From RYN-230 sp963770535 (GTDB taxonomy: Bacteria > Actinomycetota > Actinomycetes > Streptosporangiales > Streptosporangiaceae), in the NCBI GenBank assembly GCA_963770535.1, contig CAVYPZ010000003.1, positions 3,658,001 to 3,722,000 of the forward strand: DNA of 64,000 nucleotides, read 5' to 3'. Shown here in pieces: positions 1 through 6,583 of this stretch (position 1 is its first letter; each line of letters begins with the position of its first letter). The position numbers and the translations under genes are program-made. Below the pieces are notes generated by a model. The model searched no databases. It had not been told where the DNA came from and worked only from the letters and a program-made list of their open reading frames with translations.

Positions 1-560
1 AGGTAGATGCTCGCCGCGGTGATCGCGTCACCGGTGATGAACCCCTCGGCGAACTGACGGCCGATGGTCCCGCAGTAGTCGTTCTGGAAGTTCCGCAGGC
101 TGTTGTTGAAGCCTGCCGGGTCGATGTAGTTGTTCATGTACAGGCGCTTGAGGTTCTGCTGGATCGTCGAGTGGCGTACCTCGTCGATCATCTGGATCGC
201 CTGGCCGTTGTGCAGTTCGGGGTTGGGGACGGTGCGGAACAGCAGCGGCATGGCCCGCGCGGCGGAGATCTCCGGGAGCGGGATGATGGACAGGAACAGC
301 TTCTGCCATTCCAGCCAGCGCTCCTGTACCTGGCGGAACATGTTGCCGCGGATGGCGCCATCCTGGGCCCCGTAGACCCGGTGGTCCTTCTCTTCCTGCA
401 TCGGGAAGTAGGAGCGCAAGACCTGCTTCAGGGGGTCCTTCTTCGATGCCTTCCGGAACGAGTAGTCCGTCCCGTACTGCGACACCGGCTCGTGATACAT
501 GGGTTCCCAGGACAGTTCCTGGATCTTCTGGTGGGCCTTGGCCACACTCTGGCGACTCAT
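1..560 (-). CDS. prmA: Propane/methane-type diiron monooxygenase, hydroxylase large subunit (N-terminal part)
   Basis: The first 186 codons of the oxygenase alpha subunit of a soluble diiron monooxygenase are present; the rest lies beyond the window edge. The holoenzyme hydroxylates small alkanes such as propane, and in some relatives phenol or acetone, using a reductase and a coupling protein. The start at 560 follows a G-rich ribosome binding site. Motifs PLPEISAAR and DEVRHSTIQ place two glutamates 30 residues apart with the second in an ExxH motif, as in the iron ligands E114/E144/H147 of methane monooxygenase hydroxylase. The sequence closely resembles my memory of MimA/PrmA of mycobacteria and Rhodococcus (for example FPMQEEKDHRVYGAQDG). 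Substrate is inferred from family only. Confidence 0.9.
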   Translation of the reverse strand, partial: MSRQSVAKAHQKIQELSWEPMYHEPVSQYGTDYSFRKASKKDPLKQVLRSYFPMQEEKDHRVYGAQDGAIRGNMFRQVQERWLEWQKLFLSIIPLPEISAARAMPLLFRTVPNPELHNGQAIQMIDEVRHSTIQQNLKRLYMNNYIDPAGFNNSLRNFQNDYCGTIGRQFAEGFITGDAITAASIY

Positions 561-718
561 GGTCACCCCTTCCCCTTTGTGGGTTCCCGCCAGGCCTCGT
601 GCCTGCGGGTGGCTCCTGTCTCCGCCGCCAGCGCCTCACCGGCGGCCGGATGCATGAGTCCCTGACGCTCGAAAGTCCCTATGTGCCGAATAACAACCTG
701 TAAAAGCGGGGGCCGGGC

Positions 719-733
719 TCTCAACATGAGACA
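719..733. promoter_or_regulatory. Palindromic site 1 upstream of the monooxygenase gene
   Basis: TCTCAACATGAGACA has inverted arms TCTCA/TGAGA. It lies 159 bp upstream of the monooxygenase start and is repeated almost exactly, in the same orientation and followed by the same AGG, at 1115-1129. It is probably an upstream activating site for the neighbouring GAF/AAA+ activator. No binding data are available. Confidence 0.5.
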
Positions 734-784
734 GGCCCCCTGATCAGCCCGGGCCCGTGCGTGCACGTATCCCGGGCCGGGGGC

Positions 785-1033
785 TCAGCGGTCACCGAAG
801 AAGATGTTCCTCAGCTCGGCCAGCTGGTCCTGGACGTCCTGGGACTGCCGCTGGTTTCCCTCCGCGGCTGGCCGGATCCCCAGGGTGCGGAGCAACTCCG
901 CGGCCGGGGCACCGGGATCACCCGACTCGCCCAGGATTGGATGCAGTCCCTGGTCAGCCAGGTGGTGAAAGACCAGGTTGACTACGCTCCAGGGGTTGAA
1001 GGTCTCACCGGGCTGCGTACCTGGTCGGTCCAT
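785..1033 (-). CDS. Small conserved-looking protein upstream of the monooxygenase operon
   Basis: This 82-residue protein of unknown function is on the same strand as the monooxygenase. An open frame extends further upstream, but I chose the ATG at 1033 because a GGAG lies six bases before it. The sequence is not low-complexity: a segment NPWSVVNLVFHHLADQGLH is followed by ELLRTLGI and a charged C-terminus, which looks like a folded helical protein. The competing plus-strand frame over the same DNA has no recognisable features. Position between the two palindromes suggests co-regulation with the monooxygenase. No function is assigned. Confidence 0.6.
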   Translation of the reverse strand: MDRPGTQPGETFNPWSVVNLVFHHLADQGLHPILGESGDPGAPAAELLRTLGIRPAAEGNQRQSQDVQDQLAELRNIFFGDR

Positions 1034-1113
1034 GAGCGGCTCCGGAATCGTCAGCGGGCAAGCGCAAGTACGCCGGCGTCTCTCGATCAAAACGCCGCCT
1101 CCAGGGAGCGCCG

Positions 1114-1128
1114 GTCTCAACTTGAGAC
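1114..1128. promoter_or_regulatory. Palindromic site 2 in the divergent promoter region
   Basis: GTCTCAA-C-TTGAGAC is a perfect 15-bp palindrome centred at 1121, the second copy of the motif at 719-733. It lies 81 bp upstream of the 82-residue gene and 113 bp upstream of the activator gene, so it could serve both directions. It is probably the binding site of the adjacent Fis-type HTH activator. Confidence 0.55.
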
Positions 1129-1241
1129 AGGGGTCGGTAACGTCGCACCTATTTTGGGTAGGTAAGACCCGAACTCGGGAAGGCCGACCGCGACCTGGGC
1201 CATCAGCGTGCGCGAGCGGTACCGGGAGGTACGGAGGCGCG

Positions 1242-3050
1242 ATGGTGCCCACAGCAGTGCACCTGCCTGCCTTGGCCGACAGCAAGGGGCTGGCCGAGAC
1301 GCGGGAACGGTTTCTGACGGCCGAATCGGTCCGTCCGAACGAGGTCAGAGAGCCGATCCTGGCCTCGTGGTGGCGATCACGGCAGTGGAAGGTCGCCGCC
1401 GACCGGGTCGCACTGCCCTATGTCCGGGATCCCGATCTCGATACCCCGCTGACCCGTAACGCCATGCCCGTGCTGCGCAACCTGCGCGAGCACCTGGAGG
1501 GGCAGCCGATCAGCGTCATCCTCACCGACGCCGCGGGCGTCGTGCTGAGCAGGATGACCGCCGATCACGACCTGGAACGTCATCTGGACGGAGTCCAGCT
1601 TGCCCCCGGCTTCAGCTACGCCGAGGAGTACGTCGGCACCAACGGGATCGGCACCGCCCTGGAAGGCGGCCAGCCCGCCTGCGTATTCGGCCATGAGCAC
1701 TACGCCGAGGATCTGGAGGACCTGGCCTGCGCCGGCGTCCCGATCCATGACCCGATCTCCGGCAAGGCCGTGGGCGCGGTCAACCTGACCTGCTGGCGCA
1801 AGGACGCCGACCCGCTGCTCGTCGCGCTGGCCAAGACCACTGCGGACCAGATCACCCAGGCCATGCTCGCGGACAGCAGCGCGCGGGAACTCCAGCTGAT
1901 GCAGGAGTACATGCGGGCCTGCCGGCGCACCAGCGGGATCGTGCTGGCGCTGAACAACGACGTCGTCATGATGAACGAGTACGCCCGCCAGGTCCTCGAC
2001 CCGGGCGATCAGGGCGTGCTGCTCGGGCAGGCGGCCGAGATGCTGGTCACCCAGCAGGCCGGGGCGGTTTCCGTCGGGCTGCCCAGCGGCATCCAGGCCC
2101 GGATGTACTGCCGCCCGGTCCGGGGCGACGACCACGTCGCGGGCGGGGTCGTGCACGTGAAGCTCATCGAGCCGGCCAGCCAGCGCCCGGCCGCAGAGTC
2201 CGCCGCCAAGCCCCCCATGTCCCTGCCTGGCCTGGTCGGCAGCGGGGCGCTCTGGCTGCGCGGCTGCCGGCAGGTCGAGTCCGTGTACGACACGGGAGAA
2301 TGGCTCGCCCTGGAGGGCGAGCCGGGGGTGGGCAAGCTGACCCTGGTCCGCGCGGTGCACCAGCGGCGCAACCCGGCGGAGCGCTTCTACGTCCTCGACG
2401 CGGCCGAGGCCACTGACACCGACTGGCTGCTGCGGGCCCGCCGGGAGTTGCTGGACGGCGAGGGCTCGCTGGTGATCCGGCACGTGGACGTGCTCAACGC
2501 CCGGCAGCTGAACGCGCTGACCTCGGCGCTGCAGGAGGCCAGGGCGGGGTCGGGGCGCAGCGACCTGTGGGTGGCGGTCACCCTGGACCGCCGTCACGCG
2601 CACGGCGACCTGACCAGGCTGCTCCGGTTCTTCCCCAGCACGGTGGAGCTGCCGCCGCTGCGCCACCACATCGAGGACCTGCACGTGCTGGTCCCCTTCT
2701 TCGTGGCCAAGCTGGGCCAGCACGGCAGGCTGACGTGCTCACCGGAGGCCATGCAGCTGCTGCTGCGGTCCAAGTGGCCCGGCAACACCGAGCAGCTGTG
2801 GCAGGTACTCAAGCGGGTCGTGCAGAAGCGCCGCACCGGGTCCATCCAGCCGGCCGATCTCCCGCCGGAATGCTGGACCGTGAGCCGCCGGCTGCTGTCC
2901 CCGCTGGAATCCATGGAACGTGACGCGATCGTCCAGGGCCTGCTCGACTACCAGGGCAACAAGGTCAAGGCGGCCAAGTCGCTGGGGATGTCCCGCGCGA
3001 CCATCTACCGGAAGATCCACGAATACGGCATCGTCACCCCGGCCAGCTGA
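1242..3050 (+). CDS. GAF/AAA+/Fis-type transcriptional activator (AcoR/MimR-like)
   Basis: This 602-residue regulator most likely activates the divergent monooxygenase genes. The ATG at 1242 is chosen because GGAGG sits just upstream and the AcoR-type N-terminus begins there; the open frame continues upstream to 978. A GAF sensor domain covers about residues 75-210 (YVGTNGIGTAL near 129). The AAA+ remnant has a Walker A GEPGVGK near residue 358 but a weak Walker B (SLVIRHVD). The GAFTGA loop that contacts sigma-54 is absent. A Fis-like helix-turn-helix lies near residues 568-595 (KAAKSLGMSRATIYRK). Actinobacteria generally lack sigma-54, so this must work in another way. Inducer unknown. Confidence 0.88.
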   Translation: MVPTAVHLPALADSKGLAETRERFLTAESVRPNEVREPILASWWRSRQWKVAADRVALPYVRDPDLDTPLTRNAMPVLRNLREHLEGQPISVILTDAAGVVLSRMTADHDLERHLDGVQLAPGFSYAEEYVGTNGIGTALEGGQPACVFGHEHYAEDLEDLACAGVPIHDPISGKAVGAVNLTCWRKDADPLLVALAKTTADQITQAMLADSSARELQLMQEYMRACRRTSGIVLALNNDVVMMNEYARQVLDPGDQGVLLGQAAEMLVTQQAGAVSVGLPSGIQARMYCRPVRGDDHVAGGVVHVKLIEPASQRPAAESAAKPPMSLPGLVGSGALWLRGCRQVESVYDTGEWLALEGEPGVGKLTLVRAVHQRRNPAERFYVLDAAEATDTDWLLRARRELLDGEGSLVIRHVDVLNARQLNALTSALQEARAGSGRSDLWVAVTLDRRHAHGDLTRLLRFFPSTVELPPLRHHIEDLHVLVPFFVAKLGQHGRLTCSPEAMQLLLRSKWPGNTEQLWQVLKRVVQKRRTGSIQPADLPPECWTVSRRLLSPLESMERDAIVQGLLDYQGNKVKAAKSLGMSRATIYRKIHEYGIVTPAS

Positions 3051-3152
3051 GCGCGACCGGTTTCAGGTTCGCGCTCGGCGGGCTGGTCCTGCTGCGGCGG
3101 CGGCGGCGCGGGCGGGATCAGCTTCACCCCGGCGGCCGCGGACCGGCTGAAC

Positions 3153-3914
3153 TCAGGCCACGGCCCGGCGGACCACGGTCGTGGCCCAGGTCAGCACGAC
3201 CACGCACAGCGGGGTGAGCACGGCGAACGCCTGCCAGACGGCGGAGCCGGTGAGGGTGCCGGACGCGAGCACCCGGGCGGCCGTCACCGCATAATAGAGC
3301 GGGTTGACATGGGCCAGTACCCGCATCCACTCCGGCCCGAGTGAGATCGGCAGCAGCACCCCGCCGAGCAGCAGCACGGGCAGGTTGAGCCCGTTGATGA
3401 TGGCGGCAAAGCTGCTGATGTCCCCGGTCGTCAGGGCGATGGCGATGGAGAAGGCGGCCACGGTCGCCATGAACAGCGCGAGCAGCAGGCTGAGCAGCAG
3501 CAGGCCGCCGGCGTGCACGCCGAAGCCGAGCCCGGCCCCGATCGCCACGACCACGGCGTCGAAGGCGAACATCAGGAGCATCGAGGCCAGGATCGGGCCG
3601 GCCAGGATCGCGAGCCGGCTGGCGGGGGTGACCCGGAACCGCTCGATGACCCCGGAGCGCAGCTCGAAGATGGTGCTGAAGCCGGGCCCGGAACCGCTGG
3701 CGAACGCGAGCAGGGCCAGGATGCCCGGCAGGAACAGGTCGAGCACGTGGCCGGCGGGCAGGCCGGGAGCGCCGACGAGTCCCCGGAGCAAGGGGGTGAA
3801 CAGAGCCAGGTACAGAATCGGCGTGGAAAATCCGACCACCAGCCAGACCGGGTTGCGCAGCAGCTGGACCAGGTAGCGGCGGAAGAGCAGGCCGACGTCA
3901 GTCGCGGTCTTCAT
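3153..3914 (-). CDS. ABC-2 type exporter permease (DrrB-like)
   Basis: This 253-residue membrane subunit has about six hydrophobic segments in the ABC-2 arrangement. Features include the N-terminal cytoplasmic stretch before NPVWLVVGFSTPILYLALF and the usual loop with VIERFRVTPASRLAIL. Its ATG overlaps the TGA of the upstream ATPase gene by 4 nt (ATGA), so the two are translationally coupled and should form one exporter. By family the substrate is a drug or lipid, but it cannot be read from sequence. Confidence 0.9.
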   Translation of the reverse strand: MKTATDVGLLFRRYLVQLLRNPVWLVVGFSTPILYLALFTPLLRGLVGAPGLPAGHVLDLFLPGILALLAFASGSGPGFSTIFELRSGVIERFRVTPASRLAILAGPILASMLLMFAFDAVVVAIGAGLGFGVHAGGLLLLSLLLALFMATVAAFSIAIALTTGDISSFAAIINGLNLPVLLLGGVLLPISLGPEWMRVLAHVNPLYYAVTAARVLASGTLTGSAVWQAFAVLTPLCVVVLTWATTVVRRAVA

Positions 3915-4921
3915 GCCGGTGCCCCCGCAGCGGCCCGGCCGGGCGCGGTGGCCGCCGTATCCCCGGCGTCCCGCAGCGACCGGCCGGTCTGGCGCAGGAA
4001 CACGTCATCCAGGCTCGGCTCCGACAGCCGGAGCGAGCGGACGGGCAGGTCCGCCCGGTCGAGCAGGCGGAGCATCCCGGGCAGCGCGGCCGCGCCGTCG
4101 CTGACGTACAGCCGCACCGCGGGGCCCTCCAGGGTCAGGTCGCGCACGCCGGGCTGCCCGGCCAGCTCCGCGGCCGCGCGCCCGGCCGCGTCCGGGTCGC
4201 GGGTAACCAGCACGATCGCGTCGCCTGCGACCTGCTGCTTGAGCGCACGCGGGGTGCCTTCGGCCACCACCGCCCCCTGGTCAATGATCATGATGCGGTC
4301 GCAGAGCGCGTCGGCTTCGTCCAGGTAGTGGGTGGTCAGGAAGACCGTGGTGCCACGGTCCCGCAGGCCGCGGATGTGGTCCCACAGGCTGGCCCGGTTC
4401 TGCGGATCCAGCCCGGTGCTCGGCTCGTCCAGGAACAGGACCTCCGGTTCGTGCACGACCCCGAGGGCCACGTCGAGGCGCCGCCGCTGGCCGCCGGAGT
4501 AGGTCCGCACCCGCCGGTCCGCGAATCCGGCCAGGCCGAACCGCTCGAGTACCGCGGCCACCCGCCGGGCCACGCCCGCCGGGCTCAGCCCGTACAGCCT
4601 GCCCTGCAGCGTCAGGTTCTCCCGGCCGGTAGCCAGCTCGTCGGCGCCGCCGAGCTGGCTCACGTAGCCGATACGGCCGCGCACCTGCCCGGGCTGGCGC
4701 CGGACGTCCAGCCCGGCGACCGTGGCGCTGCCCCCGTCGATCGGCAGCAGCGTGGTCAGCATGCGCAGCGTGGTGGTCTTGCCCGCCCCGTTCGGGCCCA
4801 GGAACCCGACGATCTCCCCCGGGGCGACCTGCAGGCTGACGCCGCGAACCGCCTCGATCGCCTGGTGCCGGCCCCCCGGGAAGCGCTTGCGCAGCTCCCG
4901 GGCGTCGATGACCGCGGTCAT
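3911..4921 (-). CDS. ABC exporter ATP-binding subunit (DrrA-like)
   Basis: This 336-residue ATPase powers the coupled permease. Walker A GPNGAGKT is near residue 40, the signature YSGGQRRRLDVALG near 140, and Walker B VLFLDEPSTGLD follows. The C-terminal third is the DrrA-type extension that contacts the permease. The open frame starts at 4993, but AAGGAG six bases before the ATG at 4921 and the family N-terminus (TAVIDARELRKRF) support 4921. A divergent TetR gene starts 122 bp away and is the likely repressor. Confidence 0.92.
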   Translation of the reverse strand: MTAVIDARELRKRFPGGRHQAIEAVRGVSLQVAPGEIVGFLGPNGAGKTTTLRMLTTLLPIDGGSATVAGLDVRRQPGQVRGRIGYVSQLGGADELATGRENLTLQGRLYGLSPAGVARRVAAVLERFGLAGFADRRVRTYSGGQRRRLDVALGVVHEPEVLFLDEPSTGLDPQNRASLWDHIRGLRDRGTTVFLTTHYLDEADALCDRIMIIDQGAVVAEGTPRALKQQVAGDAIVLVTRDPDAAGRAAAELAGQPGVRDLTLEGPAVRLYVSDGAAALPGMLRLLDRADLPVRSLRLSEPSLDDVFLRQTGRSLRDAGDTAATAPGRAAAGAPA

Positions 4922-4964
4922 GATGCTCCTTCCCGGCCGGCCCGGCGGGCCGGCATCCAGGGCA

Positions 4965-4993
4965 ACTATCAAACGTTCATCGAGTTTTGTCAA
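4965..4993 (-). promoter_or_regulatory. Promoter of the ABC exporter operon
   Basis: On the minus strand a consensus -35 TTGACA (4988-4993) is followed after 17 bp by GATAGT (4965-4970), a 4/6 match to the -10 box. Transcription would begin about 35-40 bp before the ATPase ATG. The site sits in the divergent region shared with the TetR gene, where repressor binding would block it. Confidence 0.65.
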
Positions 4994-5042
4994 CCAAATG
5001 GATGACTAGCTGTGTCAGGTAACCGGCTGATAGCGTGGGGGG

Positions 5043-5867
5043 ATGACCGCAGCCAGCACAAACGCGGACGTGGCGCCAGGCGCCGCCGGCGCTGCCGCCG
5101 GGACAGGCGGGGACAGCGGGAACACGCACCCGGCCCGCGCCGGCGCTGCCGCCGGGACAGGCGGGGACAGCGGGAACACGCACCCGCCCCGCGCCGGCGA
5201 GACGGCGTCCCGGCGGCCACGGCGGGCCCCGGCGGGAGCCGACCGCCAGCGCGATGCGGAGCGCTCACGCCAGGCGCTGCTGGCGGCCGCCCTGGACGAG
5301 TTCTCGGTCCGCGGCTTCGCGGGTGCCCGGGTCGCCGACATCGCCCGCCGGGCGGGCGTTAACAAGCAGCTGATCAACTACTACTTCGGCTCCAAGGAGG
5401 GCCTGTACCTGGCCCTCCAGCGGTCCTGGCTGGACCGTGAGGAGAGCTTCGCCCCGCCCGGCACGCCCCTGGCCGACCTGGTCGTCCGCTACCTCACCGA
5501 CGCCCTGGACGATCCCCGCTCGCTGCGCCTGCTGCTCTGGCGCGGCCTGGCGGATGACTCCGCGCCCGACGGCAGCCAGGGCCGCCAGCAGGATATGGAC
5601 CGGGTCAGCGGCGGGCAGCGGGATGGGGAGGTGGCCGCGGACCTGGATCCGGCGGCGGTGCTGCTGGCCGGTATGGGGATGGTCGCCGCGCCGGTCGCCA
5701 TGCCCCAGGTGGCCCGGGAACTGTTCGGCGTGGACCCGTCCAGCGCGGAGTTCCGGGAGCGCTACGCCGAGCAGCTGCGGCGGATCATCGCCCATCTGGC
5801 CGCGGACAGGCCCCCGGGGGCCCGGGAGCCCGCCGGGAGCGGGAAGGCCGCCGGGGACTCTCCCTAG
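5043..5867 (+). CDS. TetR-family transcriptional regulator
   Basis: This 274-residue regulator is divergent from the ABC exporter and probably represses it. The TetR DNA-binding domain lies near residues 75-125 (VADIARRAGVNKQLINYYFGSKEGLYLAL), here cited as separate motifs VADIARRAGV and INYYFGSKEGLY. A ligand-binding C-terminal domain follows. The N-terminus carries a ~70-residue low-complexity extension including an 18-residue tandem duplication, which most TetR proteins lack. The start is uncertain: a run of G directly precedes the ATG with no spacing. The stop overlaps that of the convergent hydrolase by 4 bp. Confidence 0.88.
   Translation: MTAASTNADVAPGAAGAAAGTGGDSGNTHPARAGAAAGTGGDSGNTHPPRAGETASRRPRRAPAGADRQRDAERSRQALLAAALDEFSVRGFAGARVADIARRAGVNKQLINYYFGSKEGLYLALQRSWLDREESFAPPGTPLADLVVRYLTDALDDPRSLRLLLWRGLADDSAPDGSQGRQQDMDRVSGGQRDGEVAADLDPAAVLLAGMGMVAAPVAMPQVARELFGVDPSSAEFRERYAEQLRRIIAHLAADRPPGAREPAGSGKAAGDSP
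5085..5192 (+). repeat. Tandem 54-bp repeat inside the TetR gene
   Basis: Two near-perfect 54-bp copies (5085-5138 and 5139-5192) are followed by the first few bases of a third. The length is a multiple of three, so each copy adds 18 residues (GAAAGTGGDSGNTHP-type) and keeps the frame. It is a recent expansion in a disordered leader and a likely site of strain-to-strain length variation. Confidence 0.85.
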
Positions 5868-6583
5868 CTGACGTTCTTGTGGGCGGGCAGATGGCGGCGG
5901 AGGAACTGCTCGGTGCGCCGCCAGGCCCGGGCCGCCGGTTCGGGCTGGTGGAACATGGCGGCCTTCCGGTTGTGGAACGCGTGCCCGGCCTCTTCTTCCA
6001 CGTAGATGACCACGTTGGGCCGCCCGGCCGCGGCATTCTCCACGGCCCGGACCTGCTCACGCGAGATGTACGGGTCGCTGCCCCCGAAGTGGAACAGCAG
6101 CGGCGCCGTGATCTGGTCCAGCACGGCGAGCTGCTCCGGCACGGCCGAGCCGTAGAACGAGATCACGGCGTCCAGCGGCGTCTGGGCCGCGACCAGGTAG
6201 GCGATGGACCCGCCGAGGCAGAACCCGATGATCCCGACGCCGCCGTCGACCTCCGGCAGCGCGGCCAGCACGCCCAGGGCATGAATGGAGTCCGCGACTC
6301 CCGCGGCGAGGTCGAACCGGGACCCCATCTCCAGCGATGAGGCCAGGCCCGCCTCGTCGTGGGCGGCCTGGTAGCCGGGCTGGAGGCGCCAGAACAGGTC
6401 CGGCGCGGCGACCACATAGCCGAGGCCGGCCAGGTCCTCGGCCACGGCCCGGATGTAGTCGCTCACCCCGTAGATCTCCTGGATGAGCAGCAGGCCGGGC
6501 CCGCTGCCGCTGCCCGGAACCCACACGGTGAGATCAAAGGATCCGCCGCCTGCGGCCTGGACCTGCTCAACGCGTTGCTCCAT
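5864..6583 (-). CDS. Dienelactone hydrolase family protein
   Basis: This 239-residue alpha/beta hydrolase is of dienelactone hydrolase type, which opens lactone or ester rings in aromatic breakdown. The nucleophile cysteine lies in GFCLGG, the aspartate in HFGGSDPYIS, and the histidine in GHAFHNRK, so the triad is complete. Two ATGs are close together (6589 and 6583); GAGG is better spaced for 6583. The start lies inside the 3-prime end of the treZ frame on the same strand. The true substrate is not evident from context. Confidence 0.88.
   Translation of the reverse strand: MEQRVEQVQAAGGGSFDLTVWVPGSGSGPGLLLIQEIYGVSDYIRAVAEDLAGLGYVVAAPDLFWRLQPGYQAAHDEAGLASSLEMGSRFDLAAGVADSIHALGVLAALPEVDGGVGIIGFCLGGSIAYLVAAQTPLDAVISFYGSAVPEQLAVLDQITAPLLFHFGGSDPYISREQVRAVENAAAGRPNVVIYVEEEAGHAFHNRKAAMFHQPEPAARAWRRTEQFLRRHLPAHKNVS

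Noticed and set aside
561..784. Sigma-54 (-24/-12) promoter before the monooxygenase gene
   Set aside because: No GG-N10-GC element at suitable spacing was found, and the activator lacks the GAFTGA loop.
785..1285. Longer N-terminus for the small minus-strand gene
   Set aside because: The upstream part is low-complexity and crosses the palindrome and the activator start; the ATG at 1033 has a proper ribosome site.
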